From Doryteuthis pealeii (taxonomy: Eukaryota; Mollusca; Cephalopoda; Myopsida; Loliginidae), in contig CM042152.1 of NCBI GenBank assembly GCA_023376005.1, forward strand, positions 88,573,208-88,637,207: a stretch of 64,000 nt of DNA. The letters are read 5' to 3'. Below are positions 55,732 through 64,000 of the stretch, one piece after another; the first letter of the stretch is position 1, and the number at the start of each line of letters is the position of its first letter. The position numbers and the translations under genes are program-made. The notes under the pieces were generated by a model. It worked only from the letters and a program-made list of their open reading frames with translations. It had not been told where the DNA came from and ran no database searches.

Positions 55732-55737
55732 TTTATT
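55732..55737 (-). promoter_or_regulatory. Candidate poly(A) signal for the terminal exon
   Basis: AATAAA on the minus strand about 300 nt after the stop codon at 56041. A nearer variant ATTAAA lies at 55944-55939, about 100 nt after the stop. Which one is used cannot be told from sequence. Confidence 0.4.
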
Positions 55738-56040
55738 AGCACACCAGCTCCTCTCACTGATGTGAGGCCCCACAAAATATATCTAGTATATTGTACACTC
55801 AAATATACTAATCTCTACCCATAATAAAACTAGCATTAGAAAATCATGAGAATTTAAAAACTAAAAATAAATGAAGAATTTCTAACAAGATTCATCAAGA
55901 AAGCGAATTGCCTAAAATCTGAAATTAAGATTTTTCAATTTAATGAAATATATTCACTTCTTTTCTAAGAGCACTGATGAATCTGTATAAATCTTGGACA
56001 AAGGTAGAAAACAAAAGGACAATGAGACTTTGCTTATTCT

Positions 56041-57114
56041 TCACAAAGCCACATCTGCTGGAATAGGAGGATCACATGCATATTCATCTACCTCAACTGA
56101 GCTGCCAGTCCTTTGCATATACTGTTTTCGCATTTGCTCCACTTCTCTGCGTCGTCTGATTAGGTGCACATAGGCCTTTTGTTTTTCATCCTCCGTCATA
56201 CTGCGACTACATCTTCTAAGACCACTAATCACACGTTGAATAGCCTTCTCTTGCTCAGTGCTCGGATCAGTCTTATCTGGATCCACACTCTGAGAAGGCT
56301 TAGGTGGTGTCTCCTCTTTTGAAGACTGTGACGAACTGTTATAAAAAGGTGAATTACTATACTGTTTTATCTTCTCCTGCTCTGTCAATTTCCGTTTCAT
56401 TTGTCTTACTTTAAATTTCGACTCCCTGCGGAGTTGCCTAGTTGGCTTATCTGTTTCTTGAATTTTTTCTTTAAACATGGCGATCAGGTGTTGGACATTT
56501 GAGGCTTGCGTTGGGGAATCAGGAGGCTCAACTTTGACTGTTTGTTCACTACCCAACGACAAACTCCTGAAGATTTTTTTCTTTGCCGAACCATTTTTGT
56601 TTGGAGAAGACTTTCTTTCTTGTAGATTATCATTAGCAGAAATGTGACGTAGAAATTCTTCTCTTGATGCAAACATAGAAGCCCTTCTCTTTGGGGGTGC
56701 AGTTGTTTGTGCACGTGGTTGCCTTAGGGCAACAATTAATGGCAATTTCATTTTTAGGCGACGCCATAAGTGAGAACGTTTAGCATTTGATTTTGTATTA
56801 TTTTCTGCCTCTTGTTGGGAGTTCTTTTGAGCATCTTTAGTTTGAGAAGTCTGGGAGCTCGTACAGGGAACCTCTTCTTTGATCACACTCTTGCCATTCT
56901 TCTTCTTGCCTTCATTTACAGTTACATTGCTTGCTTTATCTGAAGAGCTTTGAATGGTGGTCACAGAGGCTTTCCTTCGATTATTTTTCAAACAATCATC
57001 CTGGATTTTGACACTCTGTGGCTCTATTATTGTCATCTCGATGGGGATGGATTGGTATCGCTGACTTGGTTGTAACTTGGCCTTGGTTTCCAGTTCTTTG
57101 CTTGGCCTCCTCTT
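56041..57114 (-). CDS. Terminal exon of an unrecognised basic, Ser/Lys-rich protein
   Basis: The exon starts after a strong 3' splice site (TTTTACATCTTTTTCCAG, phase 0) and runs 357 codons (KRRPSKELETKAKL... to ...PPIPADVAL) to TGA. The open frame extends 38 codons upstream, but that stretch crosses the acceptor and looks intronic, so I start at the splice site. The product is hydrophilic and basic, with clusters KRSHLWRRLKMK, PPKRRASMF, KKKIFRSLSLGS and LRRCSRS. Possible phosphosites include RSLSLG and VEPPDSPTQ. Two charged, probably helical, stretches lie near residues 225-260 and 310-345 (MTEDEKQKAYVHLIRRRREV). There is no signal peptide or membrane span. These features suit the disordered C-terminal tail of a regulatory or nuclear protein. 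I cannot name the family. The N-terminal part must be upstream, beyond about 57.2 kb on the minus strand; no other exon is evident in the window. Codon use and GC are clearly gene-like against AT-rich flanks. Confidence 0.9.
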   Translation of the reverse strand, partial: KRRPSKELETKAKLQPSQRYQSIPIEMTIIEPQSVKIQDDCLKNNRRKASVTTIQSSSDKASNVTVNEGKKKNGKSVIKEEVPCTSSQTSQTKDAQKNSQQEAENNTKSNAKRSHLWRRLKMKLPLIVALRQPRAQTTAPPKRRASMFASREEFLRHISANDNLQERKSSPNKNGSAKKKIFRSLSLGSEQTVKVEPPDSPTQASNVQHLIAMFKEKIQETDKPTRQLRRESKFKVRQMKRKLTEQEKIKQYSNSPFYNSSSQSSKEETPPKPSQSVDPDKTDPSTEQEKAIQRVISGLRRCSRSMTEDEKQKAYVHLIRRRREVEQMRKQYMQRTGSSVEVDEYACDPPIPADVAL

Positions 57115-57771
57115 CTGGAAAAAGATGTAAAATTTGTTGAAGGTTTGAAGAATATGGCAAACTTGTAAGGAACAGTGCATCCTTGAGTGAAGTAGTGCAG
57201 GTCTGGAATTCTGGTATTTTGAGATCACTAAAAAGGTTTACAATAGACAATGGTTTTGAATTGGTTCCAATTCTTGAATCTGTGAAGGTTGATCAAAGGT
57301 TGACTAAATGAACTAAGATTGGAATTGGATTGCTAATGTTGGTAATATCTAAAAGATTCAGAACAAGAATTCTGCATGCAATTTAAAGACAGTTGGTTCT
57401 GCATATATGAGAAACAGGAATTTTGCATTAAAAAAAAAAGTGCAAAAAAATTCTTTTACACTAAAAAGGGAGACACTACAAATTGCTAAAATTAGGAAGA
57501 TTAAAACAACGATACTAATACAAATACTGATAGACTCATAAAAAAAACAATAACAAAGAATAAATAAAACAAAAAAAACATAAAAACAAACAAAAATCTT
57601 TTTTTTTTGTTCAAAATGATATTGAATTATTTTTTAAAAATATTGTTAATTATCTGTTTTTGAGTGTTGAAATTTCTTTAAAATGAATTAATTAGCTTAA
57701 ATATTAAATGAATTACAATAAGGGATATTGTGATGATTTAAAGTTGATTTAACTTAGTCAAAAAATGGGCC
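57115..57771 (-). other. Presumed intron 5' of the terminal exon
   Basis: AT-rich DNA upstream of the acceptor with A and T runs (57430, 57600). No recognisable exon. The intron extends at least through here and may include the repeats to the window end. Confidence 0.5.
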
Positions 57772-57986
57772 AATGCTCTTTCAATATGTGGTCTGCCGAA
57801 TGGTTTCTAATCCAATATGTGATCTACAGAGTTGTTTACATTCCAATATGTAATCTACCCATTACCCATTATTTTTCCATTAAACTAACCCTAAATCTAA
57901 ACAACTAACCCTGTCTTCTTTTTTCCTAGTAGATCACATGCCATGAATAGTAGATCAATGGTAGATCACATATTAGAAGAGCACCA
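57772..57986. mobile_element. MITE-like element with terminal inverted repeats
   Basis: The ends are imperfect inverted repeats of about 30 bp (GCTCTTTCAATATGTGGTCT against GCTCTTCTAATATGTGATCT read inward). AATATGTGATCTAC-type motifs recur inside. It is flanked by a perfect 7-bp ATGGGCC (57765-57771 and 57987-57993). There is no transposase. The interior has CCCTAAATCTAAACAACTAACCC. Confidence 0.65.
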
Positions 57987-58117
57987 ATGGGCCTATGTTT
58001 GATATTTTAGTAATATCACACTCAAGAAACAATTATGGATTTAACCATCTTTCTCTGTTCTCACTGAATAACATTTTTTGAAAGAACATCATGATATCAC
58101 TCCTTAATTTTGCTCTG

Positions 58118-58118
58118 A

Positions 58119-58158
<40 letters not shown>
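58118..58158. repeat. (TA)n microsatellite
   Basis: About 20 TA units in presumed intronic or intergenic DNA. 58159-58950 contains only a Ret-D 3' scrap at 58385-58430 (GTTAGCTACTACACAATGAA). Confidence 0.92.
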
Positions 58159-58161
<3 letters not shown>

Positions 58162-58952
58162 CCAAAATTTTTAAGTGTTAAAAATTCTTTAGATTTAATT
58201 CAAGTACTTCAATGAACTCCAATGCGATATTTGAGAATTATAAATGTCTGAGTATAGCATGAAATCAGAAAAATTGTAAAAGATTTTTATATGAGTATCC
58301 TCATCTTCATTGTTCTTTTATATCAATCAATACACATTAAACTATCAATCAGCATAATGAGAAATTAATTTTCCCAACCCCTTTATGATATCACGGTCCA
58401 ACATGTTAGCTACTACACAATGAAGACCCCCTCCCAACCTCTTTATATTGACACATGGTTATCAGATTTCAACAAAAAAATATTTTTGGGATATTTAATT
58501 TTTTACATAGAACAGACAATTGTTTAATTTTAGCAATTACTTAATGTTACCCGGTAACATATCAAGTCTGACAGGACATGCAGAAGATTAAATGGAATAA
58601 TTTCTGAGTTTACCAAATTGAAATAACTTTTCTTCTTCTGTGCAATTGCACAAATGTAATATAATAACCTACAAGTAAAATGAATACCATTGGGATACCT
58701 GAGGGCAAATGTACAATGTAATGACATAGAAATGACTGAGGTCATTCAGTGCTGGATTAAAAAGTACAAGTGTCTTCAATTGCACCTGAAAAGAAGTTTA
58801 GATGTAAATAATATGTCCTGTATCAGAAATCAACCTGGCATAAATAGATAATGTGCAGTACAAACACACTCATTAACACATATTGGCAAAGGAGGAAGTG
58901 AGACATGTACCACCAAACATATGAGGTAAAAGAAATACTCTACCTGAGGTTT

Positions 58953-59545
58953 CTCTGAATTTTGGAGATGAGGCTTGATAATTAGTATTATTTGGATTAT
59001 TCAGACTATTGTCCTCATCTTTATTGTAAACTACACTATTTCTCTGAATTTTGGAGATGAGGCTTGATAATTAGTATTATTTGGATTATTCAGACTATTG
59101 TCCTCATCTTCATTGTTATCTATAGTACATTTTGACCAATATGCCGTCCGGCCTTCTTCAGGTATTTCTTGTCGGACTCAGGAACCTTCTTTTTCAAACT
59201 TGGGAACCTTCTTGTCATAATCAGGAGCCATCATAGAACTTTGAACCCAACCCTTTATTCAGTCTATGGGGGCATCCTGTTCTCATTCCACTAACCATAG
59301 CTGGGGTACAGGTGTTAAGCTGTGTTAATTATTATTCTATATTACTGCTGCTCCTGACCAGGATTGCACCTTGAGATAGAACTGTCTTAACCTAAGTTAG
59401 GTTAAGACAGTTCTATGTGACAGTTATTTCTAGGCTGCAGGTTCAATCCTGAAATATCTGAAGAAGGCCAGGGAGTACATCGGTCGAAACATTGTACAGA
59501 TAACAATGATGGTGAAGACAATAGTCTGAGTAATACAAATAATAC
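58953..59545. mobile_element. SINE-E head-to-head foldback
   Basis: A minus-oriented SINE-E (tail at 58953, 21-nt repeats at 59170-59225, head at about 59375) is followed by a plus-oriented, internally deleted one (head 59400-59450, CTGAAGAAGGCCAGGG, tail to 59545). They meet at a perfect palindrome AGAACTGTCTTAACCT / AGGTTAAGACAGTTCT (59378-59414). The left tail is itself duplicated (about 84 bp, at 58952 and 59036). Confidence 0.8.
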
Positions 59546-59697
59546 TTTACCTGAGGGTTAGAATTATCAGATAACTGAAATGTCTCTCGCATTCAGACAA
59601 CTGGCCTGAAGACCCTCAATCTGTATCCCCAATAATTTGTGTGAAGTTTTATTTTATCAGAGACATCAAATTTCTATATGGTCAATAGACCAGATCA

Positions 59698-60015
59698 TAC
59701 ACCTTGATAGTAATATCTCATCTACTGAAAGTGATGTCATCATACACAAAGGTAAAGCATAGACCATTATTAACAGTATGGAAATCTGATCTTTCTGATA
59801 AAATAAGACAGGAATTCTTGCAAGCTGTAGCCATGTCAGTACTATTGTAGGGTTGCACCACTAGGACTTTAATGAAATGCTAGGGAAAAAAGCTAGATGA
59901 GAACTATGCAAGGATGATATTTTAAACAAATCCTGGAAGTAACACCCTATCAAAACACCAGCTGCATGGCCACTTATCTCCCATCTCATAAACCATCCAA
60001 GTTAGAAGAGCCAAT
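59698..60015 (+). pseudogene. LINE reverse-transcriptase tail fossil
   Basis: Frames hold SNISSTESDV, DLSDKIRQEFLQAVAMSVLL and, after a stop, a CTT-T and KLDENYARM-like stretch and NPGSNTLSKH-type decay. Same family as 25745, extending a little further 5'. Stops and frameshifts make it inactive. Confidence 0.72.
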
Positions 60016-61390
60016 AAGAAGCAATAAAGTCAGTTTCTACATGTTATATACCAAGATGTAGGAAATACAAAATGATAATAAAACAGTGAAATATGTTTAA
60101 CATATAACAATATATGTTTAACATAACAATATTTGTTTCATTTATACTCACTGACAGTGGATGATTTTGGATAGAATTCAACAGTGTGTGTATCATGTGA
60201 GTGGTCACATATGGGGCCAGTCCTTGTTTGCCTGACTGTCAGTCTTTTGTCTCCCTCCTTGTTAGAGAGTATCCAGTTCAATCGTTAGGGGGAGATAATT
60301 CTCCCTAACACTACAATTATTTAGAAGACTTTTGAGTTACAGTTTCTTCCCACCTTACAAAAATCACCCCAATATTTTTCTTCAATTGTGGACAACACAA
60401 AACAAAGCAAAAATTGATTAATTTCCATGAAGCAGAAAATAGTCCCACATTTGAACTTGATATCAAAGATAAAGTTTTTCTGTTAAACTGAAGTTTAATT
60501 GGAAATTTTCATTTAGACATTTGATGATAAATGCCGTCTACAAGTTCGGAGATTAATTATTTTTATTATTTGATTAATTATTCTGGTCAATGCGTTCTCC
60601 AATATGTTGTAAACATATGTTGCATCATTTAATTCTTTAACGTTACGTATTACCTTTCAATACTTCACGGGGAATATAATACAAACACACAATCTCCATT
60701 ATAATAATTTTTCCCAAAGTCGTTGGTTTCGTAGACTTGCTCTTTCAACCCCCCCCCCAAAAAAAAAAGTTGGTGGGTGTTCAATCAGGGCTTCTAGCTG
60801 GTCACTAATGCAGACCACAACCACCCATCGATTACCCAGTAAAATGGTGATTCACCATTCATGAACAACAATAGCAAAATGTGGAGGGGTACCATCAAAC
60901 AACAACACAGATTTAATTGTCATATATTAAGTAATATACATTAAAAAATTCAGAAAATGTAATCTATTCATATATTAAGGGCAGTTTGTGTGTACGTATG
61001 TATGTAGGTGTGTATGTATGTCCGAAGGAAACTAGGAAAATAAAACAATTGAGGAAAAAGTAAATATATATACACATTCACTATCACCAGATCTTGCTTT
61101 TTGAACAAAAATAATGAAGATTTGATTTGCTATATTATCATTGTGGAGGTGAAAAATTCAACTACTACACATGAAAACAAATAATCAGGGAAAACTGTGG
61201 AACTTATGAGCTAAAATGATGGTATAAAAACAAGAAATATGAAGATACTAAACCAGAAAATCAATGGAATAAAAAGAAATTGATTTTGTGTGTTGTTATC
61301 TATTTTATTAAGAAATTTTTTTAAAAAGCCTGGGGCTCAGATATATTTCCTAGAAATCTATAAATAAATATGGATGTATATATATCTATA
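60016..61390. other. Mostly unassigned; one Hel-1 5'-end scrap
   Basis: At 60680-60706 the minus strand reads TTATTATAATGGAGATTGTG, the Hel-1 5' end without its TC; the rest of a Helitron is not recognisable. A TATG-rich patch lies at 60990-61022. No gene is supported. Confidence 0.5.
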
Positions 61391-61393
61391 TAT

Positions 61394-61545
61394 AGCTATG
61401 GATAAATAGTAGGGCAGGCTGAGCTCTTTAACCTTGGTTAGGCAATCGGTCTAGGAGAAGGAAAACTCTGAATTCAAACCTGTTGAACTCCACTTAAGAA
61501 ATTGACCATGTGTCACATCCTCCACATGTGGAGGGGTTGGTAAAT
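61394..61545 (+). mobile_element. SINE-A, 5'-truncated
   Basis: AGCTATGGATAAATAGTAGG, GGCAATCGGTCTAGGAGAAG, TGTGTCACATCC, GGAGGGGTTGGTAAATA then (TA)n. Faces the next copy tail to tail. Confidence 0.88.
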
Positions 61546-61597
61546 ATATATATATATATATATATAGCAAGACAGAGATAGTTATAGTACTATATGC

Positions 61598-61870
61598 ATT
61601 TGCCAATCCCTCTACATAAGCAGGATGTGACAGAAGGTCAATTTTTATGCAGAATTCAGAGTTTTACTTCTCCTAGACTGGTTGCCATACCAAGGTTAAA
61701 GAGTCTAATCTGCTCTACTATTTTCCCACATTCAGAGGAAGAATAATTGGATGCATACTTTTCCCAAAGTTATTAGCACTATGTGAAATGCAAACAGCCT
61801 CATCCAGGAATTGAACTTGTGTTGTAGAGTCCATTTCCTTCAACAATAGCCATTACATCATGTGCCTTCC
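61598..61870 (-). mobile_element. SINE-A, nearly full length, inverted partner
   Basis: GCCAATCCCTCTACATAAGC, AGGATGTGACAGAAGGTCAA, GACTGGTTGCCATACCAAGG, GTGAAATGCAAACAGCCTCA, head CAATAGCCATTACATCATGT. With the copy at 61394 it forms a 3'-to-3' inverted pair around about 50 bp with (TA)n. Confidence 0.88.
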
Positions 61871-61889
61871 ATTATTAAATCCTTATTAA

Positions 61890-62400
61890 ATCAAATTTTT
61901 CATTTTTCCTTAAAATTATTTTTGATTCTAGCTAAGATGATTTCACAATGTGACCAAAACACAGAAATTGCTACATAGATAAAAGAAAGATTCTGTATGT
62001 ATGTTTGTACAATGACTGAACATGTCATTTCATCAAGGAAAATTGGTGGAGACCAGCAAAGACCAAAGTTCAATAAAATCAACACCCTATTTAAGAGGGT
62101 TTTAAAAAAAAACTTTTTACTCCCCATTTTCCATAAGAAAAACTAAATAAGAAATATAATAAAGGTATAAATGAATAAATAATAATAGTAATGATGATAA
62201 TAATATAAATAAATAGTAAATAAAAGGAAAGAATAAACAAAAATAATTTAAAAAAAAACAACTTAAAAACAATATACGAAGAATAAAAGATAATAAAACA
62301 AATACATAGAAAAATAATTTTTATTTATAGATAATGAATATAAATACGATATTTATTTTTAATTCTTTATATCCCAGGCAGTGTCAGGTCACTCTGCTAG
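61890..62400 (+). mobile_element. Hel-2 Helitron (5' end uncertain)
   Basis: The 3' end is clear: TATATCCCAGGCAGTGTCAG-type hairpin, GTCACTCTG, CTAG (62397-62400) and host T. The body shares GAAAATTGGTGGAGACCAGC and GACCAAAGTTCAATAAAATC with the copy at 35008. No replicase. Confidence 0.65.
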
Positions 62401-62559
62401 TATTTTATAAATATCTATTATCCTTAGTTGGGTGATTCCGACTGTCCTCAACAGCCAGCATGCAAGACAAAGACACATGATTGTTACCATTCATTTTCAA
62501 AGTAGATAGGCAGGGACATCGAATTTTAAAGATTAGCATAACAATCTTAAAAATTTATA

Positions 62560-64000
62560 CAGCCACAATGATCATTTGAGCTATCCAGATATTCTGACAC
62601 AAATACATTTTGACCAAGACTGTTATAACAATCATTTGACCTATACAGCCACAAGGACCTTTTGACCAAGACTGTTATAACAATCATTTGACCTATACAG
62701 CCACAAGGACCTTTTGACCAATACTGCTTAATAATCATTTGACCTATACAACCACAAGGACTTTGACCAATACTGCTATAAATCATTTGACCTATACAGC
62801 CACAAGGACCTTTTGACCAATACTGCTATAACAATCATTTGACTATTTTTGACCAATACTGCTATAACAATCATTTGACCTATACAGCCACAAGGACCTT
62901 TTGACCAATACTGCTATAACAATCATTTGACCTATACAACCACAAGGACCTTTTGACCATACTGCTATAACAATCATTTGACCTATACAGCCCAAGGACT
63001 TTGACCAATACTGCTATACAATCATTTGACCTATACAGCCACAAGGACATTTTGACCAATACTGCTATAACAATCATTTGACCCTTACAGCCACAAGAAC
63101 CTTTTGACCATACTGATATAACAATCATTTGACCTATACAGTTTTGACCATACTGCTATAACAATCATTTGACCTATACAAGGACCTTTTGACAATACTG
63201 CTCAATCATTTGACCTATACAACCACAAGGACCTTTTGACCAATACTGCTATAACGATCATTTGACCTATTTTGACCAATACTGCTATAACAATCATTTG
63301 ACCCTTACAGCCACAAGAACCTTTTGACCAATACTGATATAACAATCATTTGACCTATAACACAAGGACCTTTTGACCAAGCTATAACGATCATTTGACT
63401 ATACACCAAAGGACCTTTTGACCAATACTGCTATAACAATCATTTGACCTTACAGCCACAAGAACTTTTTGACCAATACTGCTATAACAATCATTTGACC
63501 TATACAACCACAAGGACCTTTTGACCAATACTGCTATAACAATCATTTGACCTATACAACCACAAGGACCTTTTGACCAATACTGTATAACAATCATTTG
63601 ACCTATACAGCCACAAGGACCTTTTGACAATACTGCTATAACATCATTTGACTATACACCACAAGGACCTTTTGACCAATACTGCTATAAACATCATTTG
63701 ACCTATACACAAGGACCTTTGACCAATACTGCTATAACATCATTTGACGTATACAGCCACAAGGACCTTTTGACCAATACTGCTATACAATCATTCGACC
63801 TATACAGCCACAAGGACATTTTGACCAATACTGCTATAACAATCATTCGACCTATACAGCTTTTGACAATACTGCTATAACAATCATTTGACCTATACAG
63901 CCACAAGGATCTTTTGACCAATACTGCTATAACAATCATTCGACCTATACAGCCACAAGGACTTTTGACCAATACTACCACAGGACTATTTGAGTTGCAC
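62560..64000. repeat. Minisatellite, about 51-bp unit, roughly 28 copies
   Basis: Consensus order: TTTTGACCAATACTGCTATA, ACAATCATTTGACC, TATACAGCCACAAGGACC. Units start at about 62570 and run past the window edge. Many units have single-base deletions (for example GACCATACTG), and several lack about 17 bp (TGACTATTTTGACC type). Because 51 is a multiple of 3, open frames appear on the minus strand (KRSLWLYRSNDCYSS). They shift at each small deletion and are not evidence for a gene. Confidence 0.97.

Noticed and set aside
62880..63981. Minus-strand repeat proteins (SLWLYRSNDCYSS type)
   Set aside because: Produced by the 51-bp minisatellite; frames shift at each one-base deletion and there is no start context.
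62560..64000. CRISPR array
   Set aside because: Units are contiguous and wholly homologous, with no distinct spacers, in an animal genome with introns and SINEs. The arrays at 490 and 13246 are rejected for the same reason.

Overview
This is a 64 kb stretch of an AT-rich animal nuclear genome, probably an invertebrate. It has spliced-gene structure, many tRNA-derived SINEs, a 5S rRNA-derived SINE, Helitrons, mariner and non-LTR fossils, solo LTRs and long (TA)n, (GA)n and (GAAA)n tracts. There are no operons or bacterial-type genes. I cannot fix the phylum; a lophotrochozoan such as a mollusc or annelid is plausible, but that is a guess. Family labels here (SINE-A, SINE-B, Ret-C, Ret-D, SINE-E, Rep-F, SINE-G, Rep-H, Hel-1, Hel-2) are mine.

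Only one protein-coding exon is convincing: a 357-codon terminal exon on the minus strand (57114-56041). It has a textbook 3' splice site, a stop codon and downstream poly(A) signals. A second, weak candidate is a short terminal exon at 2790-2980 encoding one membrane span and a charged tail. Almost everything else is repeats.

Layout. 0-10 kb: SINEs, a 6x104 bp tandem array grown from a Ret-D retroposon, a complete non-autonomous Helitron (1150-1804), a LINE tail and several Ret-C copies. 10-20 kb: SINE-A copies, a foldback element carrying a hammerhead-ribozyme-like fold (11439-11483), nested insertions, a 6x126 bp array inside a Ret-C retroposon, and four of the solo LTRs. 20-35 kb: a tandemly duplicated mariner fossil, purine-rich microsatellites, more Helitrons (one carrying a nested retroposon with a 20 bp target duplication) and a 65 bp near-perfect palindrome. 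35-45 kb: a 5S-derived SINE nested in a second Helitron family, a 1.5 kb segmental duplication, more Helitrons and LTRs. 45-56 kb: scattered SINEs and low-complexity DNA. 56-64 kb: the coding exon, a MITE-like element, foldback SINE-E, a LINE fragment, an inverted SINE-A pair, a Hel-2 end and a 51 bp minisatellite running to the window edge.

The signals most worth following are: (1) self-cleaving-ribozyme-like folds with the order CTGANGA / helix / GAAA / NUH, then AATAA, in several otherwise different repeat families; (2) two Helitron families whose ends and A^T target sites can be read directly; (3) two retroposon families that have independently turned their interior or flank into six-unit tandem arrays; (4) a 5S-rRNA SINE whose tail domain is shared, in reverse orientation, with the abundant Ret-C and Ret-D families.
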